From contig NC_069095.1 in NCBI RefSeq assembly GCF_947172395.1, positions 16,404,271 to 16,468,270 on the forward strand: a stretch of DNA of 64,000 nt, given 5' to 3'. Position numbers and translations under genes: made by a program. Within the stretch, counting starts at the first letter, position 1. Every line of letters begins with the position of its first letter. Under the pieces are notes generated by a model. That model was not told the DNA's origin. It saw only the letters and a program-made list of their open reading frames with translations, and did no database searches. Source of the stretch: Bicyclus anynana (Eukaryota; Arthropoda; Insecta; Lepidoptera; Nymphalidae). This document shows, in pieces, positions 49,701-61,700 of the stretch.

Positions 49701-52700
49701 TATTATCAAATTTATTTTCGTTAATTTAAGAACATAATTATAATTATTATTGGGTGTGAAATGACTAGCGATTTATACCCTCATTTTAAATTTATTTATT
49801 GGTATATGTCTCCTCCAAAACTTAACTCAACTCAACTAAAGCCATATTCCTCGAGTATGGCTTTAGTATAGAAACAAAAATTGCACTTGCTTAGTAGACT
49901 ATATTTCCCTAGAGAAGGCCACAAATGACGAACAAACGTAACATCTGGTGTGCTGTCTACTTGTTCCGACAATGAGTACTTTGATTAGATTAAAAACGCG
50001 AATGCCTAAGATTATAATAGCAGACGTGTGATGTATAGTCGTCTCGCAAATGTACACTAAAATTAAACTAAACCCAATGATATTCAATACAGTTAGATGT
50101 GTTACTAGCGCATGAAAAATGAGACGCTCAAAAGAGGAAATTTACAGTCATATCAATGTTAGTTGTGGTTAACAATGAACGTTATTTAAACAAATAATAC
50201 CTAGATATCGTCTACATTGTCGTGTAGAGAGTTCAGGAGGTGTAAAAACTATACATATATACATAAATATATAATGGAATTGAAGACAAAAGTTATGCAT
50301 GTGTGCGCTCAGTGTTGTAGCCTATTATTCGGATCAGTGATTTTGTATGGACCTAACCGATCTATAGTATAAAATTATCATTGACTAAACCTATATTTCA
50401 GTGAGATTAGATATGACATATTTAGTATACGTTATCGGTCGTAATCCAATCCCACACGTATACATACGAAAACGCATGGGCTGTGTGTGACGAAATCATT
50501 GTTTAATCAGTATTACACGACGTATACAATTAAAACATAGCGGTATAATGAATCATATTTTATCGTTTCCGTGAGAATGCGGGAATAAAATATAGCCTAT
50601 GACACTCACAAACGGAGATTACACCCTACAATATTATAAACTTTACCTCTTTAGTCTTTATAATATAATTATTTATTATAAAGACTAAAGAGGTAAAGTT
50701 TATAATATTGTAGGGTGTAATCTCCGATTTTGAACCGTACTGAACCGATTTTGAAAATTCTTTTACCACTAGAAAGCCATTTGTTATAATATCTATAAAT
50801 GTAAAGTTATGGATAAGCATTTGTCTTTCACATATTATGTACAATCCATCAATTATGTACACCTAAGATGCGCAATCTTAGGTGTACATAATTGATGGCT
50901 TAACATGGCACGCGTGTGTAAGACCTCGGACGAATTATATAGGGACCTTCCTCGCTAAACGTTAAGCCCACTGTACCCCAAAGATCAAAGATTTAACTCG
51001 TTTATAATTTTTTTTTTTATGCAATATAGGCCAGCGATCGACTACAATTAAGCCTGATGGTAAGCATCACGACGGTCTAAGTTGAAGCGCGCTTACCTAG
51101 AAGATAAAGAGGAATGTTTCGACAGAATCAGTTTCATTGTCGTAACTATTTTAAGTGTAAAGAGCTCCCTAAAAATGCCAGTTTTTGTAGTTGAATGGCA
51201 TAAAAACGGTTAACAACTTCTAGTTTTGGTAGTCTGGCTGGTGGCTTCCGCCGTGGCTTGTTACCACCCTACCGGCAAAGACGTACTGCCAAGCAATTTA
51301 GGGTTCTGGTAAAAGGTCATGTAGAGGGGTGTGATGATTTAAAAATTTTTTTAAATTTTTTTTTTATTTCGTTGAAATAACCATTTTCAGAAAAATGAAA
51401 ATACGATGAAAAAAAAACATACATACAGCCTAACAATGTAGTGACTGATTACTTGAATGGTACACCAAGTTACATAATAACCCTACAGGTGAGATTGTAG
51501 TCAAGAGCTAACTTGTAAAAAATAAAAAAAAAATTACAAACATGTGTAAAATGTTGTGGTGTTCCAGGTCCGCGAGGCGAAAGGCGCGGTGCAGCTGGAG
51601 GGCTACTCGGGCAGCCTGCCCGGCGACGCGGACGAGACGTGCGCGCGCGTGCGGCCGCTGCGCAGGGACGCGTTCAACAAGCGCAAGCTGCTGCAGATGC
51701 ACAACCTGCACATCGCCACCACCAAGGCCGCCAAGCCCGCCGACGTCAAGTGAGTTACATTGCAGCCTCGTCACTGACAACCTCAGACCAATTGTAACAC
51801 GAGCTAGATGTTACCCCTCTATGAAATCAAGAATCAATGATCTAACGCGTTTATAAAAACTGTTTCTGTAAAATTGATGTTTCGTTGTTGTAATTGTTTT
51901 GACTTTTTTGCAACAAAATTGTGTTGTCCCCCTCAAGAAATGACACACAATTTTGTTGCAGAATTTGGGTGTGATGCATCTCCATACCTAATTCATCTAT
52001 GTTAATAACTAATATTGAAGTCACTGTTGAGGACGAGTCTTCTCTCAAAATGAGAGGGGTTAGATTAGTACTTCATCACCTCAGGCCCAATACAAATTGA
52101 CAGATTTCACACATATGGGGAGGAAAGAAAATTCTCAGGTTTCATTATAATTTAAGATATTAGATATCACATTTGAGACATGTGATATTTAATATCTTAA
52201 AATGCATATAGGAGTGAAAAGTTGGAGGTGCACGACCTAGTAGGACCAGATTGGAACCTACGCTCTCAAAATCAAAGGCAGAGGTGATATCCACTTTGTT
52301 GTCACGGTTTTGCAACCTAGAAAAGACATTGTCGACTAATACTGGTGTAATCGAAAATAGCGCTATTCCGTTGCGATGGAACGAAAGAGCGATATTTTCA
52401 ACGAGACGCGCAAAACGCGCGCACTCGGAAAGCATTCAACAAAAGCAAATAATTGAGGGATATGTTCTTCATCTTCCTTCTGTGCCATTTCTCCACTTGG
52501 TCATGTGATTGGCTATTATACGTGGGTCCTTCGGTGTAGGTCACCGCTGGATTCACTCCATGCAGCCAAGCTCCAGAAGCTTAGCAGACCGCCCAAGTCG
52601 CTTATAGCCTCATGGAGTGTCGCTGGGGAACCTATGTAGGTTGCTCGTTGTTCCGTTACGCCTCTGCAACTAACTGAGCACAACGTGTAGCGGTGTTTCG

Positions 52701-55700
52701 TTTGTGTTAACTAACTATTATTTACCATTTTCTGGGTTATGCCACACATCGCAGGGTATTGTCCTGGATGTCCTGGTATACTGGAAATATTGTGATGTGT
52801 GGCATAATTTCGAAATAAACATATTTTTCTTTTCTATTAAATGGGGATGATGACTAGGTTTGATTATATTGATTTTTATGATACATTCGGGTAAATAAGG
52901 TCAATGTTAACAATGTTAAGAAGCAAAGATTGTCTGGATATTTGCAAAATAAATGAGATTATAAAATTTCAAAATCTATTAAAAATTTTTTATCGTAATT
53001 AGATAAAAATTCATACAGTTTTGGCTTCCTTACATTAAATGTGATATTTTTCAATAAATGAACTATAAACATAAACGCACAAATGACAAAGATATTAGTA
53101 ATTTTGTTTGAAAGCCCATACGAATCTAACGATCATTACATTGCCTACGACGTCATTAGTTCGTGCCATTTTGTATGGAGCGTTTTCCAGGGATCCGCGG
53201 CAGCGCCGCAAATCTGACCCTTTATATCCCTGTAGCTCCGAAAGTAATGATCGCAGATACCCTGTTACTTTTACAAAATTGCTTTGTTATTAGTATACTC
53301 TTAATTTATATACAATTTAAAAAACTGTCATCATCCCTATTATATAGATTGTTTTTTTTCTCTGTGTGAATTCCTACAAATGAAGTTTGTTTGTATGATT
53401 CAGATGCAGTTGCCAGTACCGCACGGAGAGCTGCGCGGTGTGCACGGGGCGCGCCGAGCCCACGCAGCCCGCGCCGCCCTTCAGCACGCTGGCGCCCGCG
53501 CAGCGCCTGGCGGCCGTCGACCCCGCCTACCACCCCGTGCTCAGCGACATTCGAGGTATACTTACAGTTACATATTAGAGCACGGGTAAAATTATTATTA
53601 TGAGTAAACTGACTAGTGATTTATACCTTGATAATCGTTTTTTAACGAGTTAGGCTTTATCTATACTAATATTATAAAGCTGAAGAGTTTGTTTGGTTGA
53701 ACGGGCTAATCTCAGGAACTACTGGTCTGATTTGAAAAATTCTTTCGGTGTTACTTAGCCCATTTATTGAGGAAGGCTATAATAATAATAATAATGATAA
53801 TAATAATAATAATAAAAAATTTACAATTCATTTAACTTAAAGTAGGTATTCATTGTTATTATTAATCAGTCACAATTTTTAAAACAACACATACATAATT
53901 ATTCCGTTAGATAATCATAGGATATCAAGGCTATAGGATACATATTTTCCCCGTATACCTACGGGAACGGAAACCACGCTGGTGAAACCGCGCAGCGTCA
54001 GCTAGTATTGGAATATTATGAGAGTGACAAGCTACGGATCCGAGACTTGGTCGCTGACTAAATGCCTTATTAGAAGGCTCAAAGTCACTCAGCAGGCGAT
54101 AGAGCGAGCTATGCTTGGAGTTTCTCTGCGTGATCGAATCAGGAGTGAGGAGATCAGCAGACAAACCAAAGTCACTGACATAGCTCAGCGAGTCGCGAAG
54201 CTGAAGTGGCAAGAGCTGAAGTCAATGGACATTGGGGTCCCAAAGTGCTGGAATGGCGACGATTGGTGGTTGGTGGACCCCCCGCTAGGTGGACTGAGGA
54301 TATCAAGCCGATTGCAGGGTGCCGCTGGATGCTGGCGGTTTGGGACTGTTGTGCTTGGAGGTCCATGCAAGAGGTCTGTGTGGAATGTCCAGCAGTGGAC
54401 GTCTATCGGCTGATAAGGTATTAAGAGAAAAGAAGATTACAATATTTTCTTTTCTCTTGATATTCGGAATTGCGTTATGCAGAATTTTCAACAAGTGAGG
54501 AAGGGGAATGTTAGTTATCCTTCAAGGATGTCCTTAACCCTACACCTCTGGGCTCTGCCCGCAGTTTTTCTCGCTGCCACAATGCAGACTGCTAAAATAT
54601 TCTCTAATTTAGCAGAATTAGCTAAAAAAAATGCAATTTATTTTCTAGACGTATCGCCCGCCATCCACATGGAAGCGCTGTCATCGCGCTCGTGGTTCCG
54701 GTCTCGCTTCGGCAAGTCGTGGCGAGGCGCCCACCACGCCTCCGCGCCGCGCGCCGCCCACCACTCCGCCTCCCCACCGCAGTCCACGCCCAGACCTGTC
54801 AAGAAGGTGCCCACAAGTAAGTGACACACATCATTTTAGTATTGAATAGAAGTGCATAATAGAAGTGCAAATAGAAGACGATGAATTTTTGCTAAGGCAT
54901 TGCTTAGCAAAAATTCATCGTCAACAATTGATTTGATGATTAAATAATTTATAAATAAATAAATTAATCTGTTGAAAAAATATATTTAACATTATCATTT
55001 ATTTATTTATTTAACAGGCCAACACCCAATCTTGATAAATACAAAATTCATTGTTTTCTTGTTACATTACATTACAATACATCAAGACTAAACGGGGTCG
55101 ATTGATCACAGTATAGTGCAATTAACGCTTCTTATCCTGGTCAATAGCATTACTTTAAAAAAAAAAAAAAGAATATATGCCGATTTTTTTTTTAAATATG
55201 ACTGCTATTTCCATTCCCTTACAACTAGTCGGGAAAGACAGTGCTAGGTGTGGGTACGACAATAGACCATCACAGAGCGGGGATCGAACCACCACCCCTC
55301 GGTGATGAGTCCGAACCGCTCTTACTCTTGAGCTTATTGAGGCTTATAAATTGAGAATAAAAAGTGTGAAAATTGTGTAGTTTTTCGACGGCCTCTATGG
55401 CGCAGTGGTATCATCGTTGTTATGGTTAGATTGTAGTCAAGGGCTAATTTGTAAAGAATAAAAAGAATGTTAATAATGACTATAAATTTTATAAACTATA
55501 AAATGAAATTTTAAATGTTCATATTTTATTTTATTACATAAAATATTCAAATTCAGGGTTGAAAAGAGGCCGTCCGCCGTTGTCGCGGAAGATCGCCAAG
55601 GAGCGAGACCAAAACGACGAAGCGGTCACGTCCGGACAAGAGAGGTTTGTTTCACTATTGAACATTTTTTATGGTTTGCGAAACACGATGGCCCCTAGAT

Positions 55701-58700
55701 AAGCCTAGCATACGTCAAAACAAATCAATATTCATTTATTTTAAATAGGCTTAGTTTACAAGCTGTTTCGAAACTTCAGGTAATAATATTATAATTAAGA
55801 TAATGGTAATAATAATTAGTAGAAAACTTAAAATCAAAGTCACGAGGGTTTTAAACGTGCCTTGGTCCGAGAAGAGCCCACAACAAACTGAGCCAGGTTT
55901 TTCCTTTTTTAGTTTATCACCATTAAACAATAGGTATTATATGTAGCCTGTCATGTTCCAAGCAATTTTGTCGTTTACGTAATCATTAACACTATAATAC
56001 AATCATTACGTCAATATTTTGAGCTGAGTGAAAGATATTTAAATATATAAAATCGAAAGGGGTCACTCATTACGAATATTTGAAACCGCTTAACACTAAA
56101 GTAGAAAAGCATATTCTATTAAAAAACAACATATATTAATTATATTAAATTATTGCCATGACTTCGTCCAATTGAAAGTCAGTTTTTCACAAATCCCGCG
56201 GGATAGGCTACTTTTTATCCCGAATTACGTTTTCGGGATAAAAAGTAGCCTATAAGCATAGCTGGGCACCGTTAATCAAATAGTTAATTTCATTAATCGT
56301 TAATCAGCTACAAAAAAAGTTAGCTTCGTTAAACGTTAAACCGTTACATTCCGGAAGAATTAACGCAAGTTAACGTTAATCGTTAATCCGTTAATATGAC
56401 TGGTTAATATTGCATTTTTATATCATTGTGTAAGATCCCAATTGGAAAAATAAAGGTGAGCACTGGGGAAAAGTGCCATAATTTGTTTTTAGTTGATTTT
56501 ATCTATAATTTTAACATATAGTAATTTGTTGATTTCTTTGAAAAAAAAAATCTTTCATAATTTCTTACTTGTCTAAAGTCTAAACCTGTTAATCACGTCG
56601 CGCGGTAAATAGTAGGCATTGGATTAACGATTAACGGACTTCTGCATATTAACGGAAGTTTACGGGTCCGTTAACATTTTTAAAAGTTAACTTAAAAGTT
56701 AATCCGTTAATCAAAATGTTAACTTCGTTAATTAATGATTAACGGATTAACGAGTTAATGCCCAGCTATGCCTATAAGTGCCTAAATAACTTCCTCTTGC
56801 TTCCAGTGAAAGTAAACCTAAAATGTTTTAGCCATTCCAAAGATAGATCAACCCAGACAAACCGAAAGGCAGATAGACAAACAGACAATTTTAAAAAGCT
56901 TGATTGTTTTTTTGTATTGTGTAAATAACTAATATGCACTTGCGAAAACACAGTTATTTAGAAATCACAGACAGACACTTCATTATTATATGTATTGATT
57001 ATTAAATTGTGTAAACCAGCAGGCGCGCGCGCAGCAGCACAGAGTGGCGTGCGGTGCGACGACAGTCGTACGACATCGACAACATCGTCATACCGCAGAG
57101 CATCGCCGCCAACACGCGCCCCGAGATACTCACCTACAAGGAGATCATTACGCCCAAGTGAGTTTTGCGTCATCACTGGCTCCATATATCGACAACATCG
57201 TCATACCGCAGAGCATCGCCGCCAACACGCGCCCCGAGATACTCACCTACAAGGAGATCATTACACCCAAGTGAGTTTTGCGTCATCACTGGCTCCATAC
57301 ATCGACAACATCGTCATACCGCAGAGCATCGCCGCCAACACGCGCCCCGAGATACTCACCTACAAGGAGATCATTACGCCCAAGTGAGTTTTGCGTCATC
57401 ACTGGCTCCATACATCGACAACATCGTCATACCGCAGAGCATCGCCGCCAACACGCGCCCCGAGATACTCACCTACAAGGAGATCATTACGCCCAAGTGA
57501 GTTTTGCGTCATCACTGGCTCCATACATCGACAACATCGTCATACCGCAGAGCATCGCCGCCAACACGCGCCCCGAGATACTCACCTACAAGGAGATCAT
57601 TACGCCCAAGTGAGTTTTGCGTCATCACTGGCTCCATACATCGACAACATCGTCATACCGCAGAGCATCGCCGCCAACACGCGCCCCGAGATACTCACCT
57701 ACAAGGAGATCATTACGCCCAAGTGAGTTTTGCGTCATCACTGGCTCCATACATCGACAACATCGTCATACCGCAGAGCATCGCCGCCAACACGCGCCCC
57801 GAGATACTCACCTACAAGGAGATCATTACGCCCAAGTGAGTTTTGCGTCATCACTGGCTCCATACATCGACAACATCGTCATACCGCAGAGCATCGCCGC
57901 CAACACGCGCCCCGAGATACTCACCTACAAGGAGATCATTACGCCCAAGCGAGTTTTGCGTCATCACTGGCTCCATACATCGACAACATCGTCATACCGC
58001 AGAGCATCGCCGCCAACATGCGCCCCGAGATACTCACCTACAAGGAGATCATTACGCCCAAGTGAGTTTTGCGTCATAACTGGCTCCATACATCGACAAC
58101 ATCGTCATACCGCAGAGCATCGCCGCCAACACGCGCCCTGAGATACTCACCTACAAGAAGATCATTACGCCCAAGTGAGTTATTACGGTGCGGTAAGTTG
58201 AGGCCCAAAATCTTTGCCACTGCCAAGGATATGGATAAAATAAAGTCTTGAAGTTAAGTCACTGTTTATTAGATATCAATGCAAGACATGCAAACATGCA
58301 AACAGGCAAAAACAAAGTTATTGTTAATTACGTGCTAAACAACCTTTGCGTTAAGAGCAGCGAATGACTTGCTTTAAAATGCATGTGCAAACGCGCGTCG
58401 GAAATAACGCCTAAAGTTTGGCTAATGAATTTTTATGTTTATAAAAATTAATACAAAAGGAAATTACAATACAAACATACATCGCAAAAGTCACAACTTC
58501 TCTTGTTGAGTTGAGTAACGCAGAGTTATTTTATCGCCAGAAATGCTGACGTCGTAGTCAGTTCGCCTTCCAGTGGCTACCTGAAACTTGACACTTGTTT
58601 ACATTGCGAATAATACTTATAGTATAAGAGCGGGGTGCATTTTAATATCTGCGGTTGGTTCCCATATTAAAAGATACATTCAAGCTGGAAATATTTAATT

Positions 58701-61700
58701 GCAAAAGTAAATTGAATGATTGAAAGAATGACCCTGGTCCCATTGCGTAAAAACAACGCATTACTTTAATCTATCAATCAATTTATTTATTTGCAGATAC
58801 ATGCATTATATGTATACAGGTGGTCGGTAGATGTAGATGGTAAAAATATCTTGCCAATTTGGCATGCAAATTATTTATTAAGTATTTAATGATTCAAATG
58901 ACAATTTCACTATTTAAAATTTACATTCAAAATTTGCATCTTTATAATGATTAAAAAATATGCTGCATATAAAAGCAAAAAAAATCGATGGACCAGAGTT
59001 ATTTTACAATATTGTTCCTGTTCATCATTATCAACCCATACTCGGCTCACTATTGAGCACGAGTCTCCTTGTGTGTGCAGGTTTCCTCGCGATGTTTTTT
59101 CTTCAATGTTTGAGCCAAGAGATATTTAACTTCTTAAAATGCACAAGTTGGTGGTGCATTGCCCCGGACAGGATTCGAACCTACGCTCTCCAAGCCGAAG
59201 ACAGAGATCATATCCACTGGGCTATCACTTCTCAAAGTACAAAAGCACTTATAGCACGAGACTCGGCATAAGAAATACTATATACCCTCACTTGTTATTT
59301 AATTGGGATAAGAAATAAATGATAAAAAAGGTCACATACAAATTTTAAACAATAAAATCTAAATTTTTTTTTTCAAAATATTTTGATTTTATTAATTTAA
59401 AATTTAGTTGTTCCTCTTAATGTCATAATATTATCATTGTTGTCATAATATTAAGATTGTTGCCGTAGACTCTTTGAGTATGTTATAATTTGCTTGCTCG
59501 TGCTGCTTGGGAGAATTCCAAGTGAAGGGCATGTAATTGTTTTAAATGCTGATGATATATTTCTTGGTGGCTCATGTTTTTTGCCTTTGTTGCAATATAA
59601 TTCTTGTAACTGCATTCCGATAAGTGAATGATTACGTCACTCCTCGCTGATAGCTTAATTTTTTTTTATTCTTTACAAGTTAGCCCTTGACTACAATCTC
59701 ACCTGATGGTAAGTGATGGTGCAATCTAAGATGGAACTTGTTAGGGGGAGGATGAAAATCCACACTCCTTTCGTTTTCTACACGGCGTCGTACTGGAACG
59801 CTAAATTGTTTGGCGGTACGTCTTTGCCGGTAGGGTGATAACTAGCCGCGTCTGAAGCCTCCCACAAGCCAGACCTGGACCAATTAAGAATACCTCAATC
59901 GGTTCAGCCGGGGATCGAACCGTCTTGTAAATCCACTGCGCCACGCCAGGACCTCCGTCTTGTAAATCCACTGCGCCACGGAGACCGTCAAAAGTCGTAC
60001 GTCTGGGAAACGTAGAGTTCGCCCATAGCTAGCTAGGGTTGTATCTTGTCCCAGTAAAAATTCTTGGCCTTGTACAGAGTGTTTATCTAATGGACTCAAT
60101 AATGGTAACCTTCCACTCTGTCTTGATGCTGCGATGATCACGCTTTAAATCTCATCCCCGGCCCAGGCCTACCCTAACCACCCAGCAATTTATTTATATC
60201 TAAAAAAATCTTAATAATTCTACTTTAAAAATGAAATTTACTACTAAAAAAATGAATAAACTTTATCAAAAGTTTGCTTTAATGTTTTACAACATTTTTA
60301 AATCATCTTTAATTTGTCCACAACGGGGACAAGTAAGATCGATGATCATACATCCTGATTGTTACGATATCTTTTGAAGATTTATGATTGGTTTGTTTGT
60401 TTGTTAAGCTTGTTGGTAACAGAAAAAAATAATACAGCTTCAAATGATACTTCGCCGCTTTGGTACACCAGCAAATATTTTGCCCCAGAAGAGTGATTAA
60501 AAAATGTATTTTTCTGCAAGAAACATACTTTTATTAAGCTAATTATTTAACCAATTATTCATACATCATATTATCATCTCCATATACTTTTATACGGGAA
60601 TATACCATACGGGAAAATTCTCTGGCTTAAGCTAAGCTTGTCCTCTAATTTTGCCCACCAAAGTTCCATATTTTTCACCATTTTTTTTGAGGAAATTAGA
60701 GATTAAGTGGTGCAACACTAGATAATAGATTTTATATCTTTAGATGTTGGCAACACAAGTCATAATGTCACTCGTAGAAAGATGCAATTTTATGTTGACA
60801 GTTGGCACTATTGAAATATGGCGGTCTATTTTTTCACAAAGAACGTGCGCTTTCGGTTTTGATATCAAGTTTTAACTTTGATACAACAGTCCCGCACTGT
60901 TTTTAAGTTTCAATTGTAGTTTTTTTCACTGTTTCTACACGATTATCACAAAGTCATGTATAGGTATCGTTTTTATCACTAAAATCAGTTCTTTTAACGG
61001 AGAGCTTGTTGCACATGTTTACGCTTACGTTTGAAATCAATGAAAGTATTGATTTATGCATTTCAGGTGGCGAGTGATGGAGATACCAGAGAGACCACTA
61101 AACAACGGCGTAATGAAGTCCTCACGGATGTCTGTGGATAGTGAGGTAAGTCAATTTCTCCGAACACAGAAAACACCGGAAACATTGTTCAGCGGTCATC
61201 ATAAAGCACGCATCGTGTCGAAATATTGCAAAGTCACTCAACACAGCATTTTTTTTATTATTCTTTACAAGATACCCCTTGACTACAATCTCACCTGATG
61301 GTAAGTGATGATGCAATCTAAGATGGAAGCGGGCTAACTTGGTAGGAGGAGGATGAAATCCACACCCCTTTCGGTTTCTACGCTAAATCGCTTGGCGGTA
61401 CGTCTTTGCCGGTTGAGTGGTAACTAATCACGGCTGAAGCCTCCCACCAGCCAGACCTGGACTAATTAAGAAAACCTCAATCGGCCCAGCCGGGGATCGA
61501 ATCCGGGAACCCTCCGTCTTGTTAATCCACCGCGCACGCCACTGCGCCACGGAGGCCGTTAAATACATACATAGAGTGACAATAGGGATGATTTGATTGA
61601 CAGGGTTTTGATTATATTGATTTTTATGATACATTCGGGTAAATAAGGTCAATGTTAACTAATTTGTACATAAAAAGCAAAGGTTGTCTGGATCTTTGCA

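Larger units (their letters stand above)
58182..61066. other. KANSL1 intron 7, remainder
   Basis: Apart from the two SINE copies listed, this stretch has no recognisable gene. It is AT-rich, with a GC-richer patch near 58375-58400. Confidence 0.5.

Noticed and set aside
52251..52508. 85-codon plus-strand frame
   Set aside because: It runs through a diverged family B SINE and adjoining repeat, with no protein similarity recognised.
54018..54413. Host gene of 131 codons
   Set aside because: The protein is the C-terminus of an RTE-type LINE, with a frameshift near 54235 and the element's 3' tail.
57073..58181. CRISPR-like regular repeat array
   Set aside because: Units are contiguous exon-intron duplicates with no variable spacers, in an animal gene with clear splice context.
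57165..58251. Series of ~111-codon plus-strand frames rich in Arg/His/Pro
   Set aside because: They are frame-rotated readings of the 113-bp array. Only the final third of each matches KANSL1, and each ends at the intron-derived TGA.
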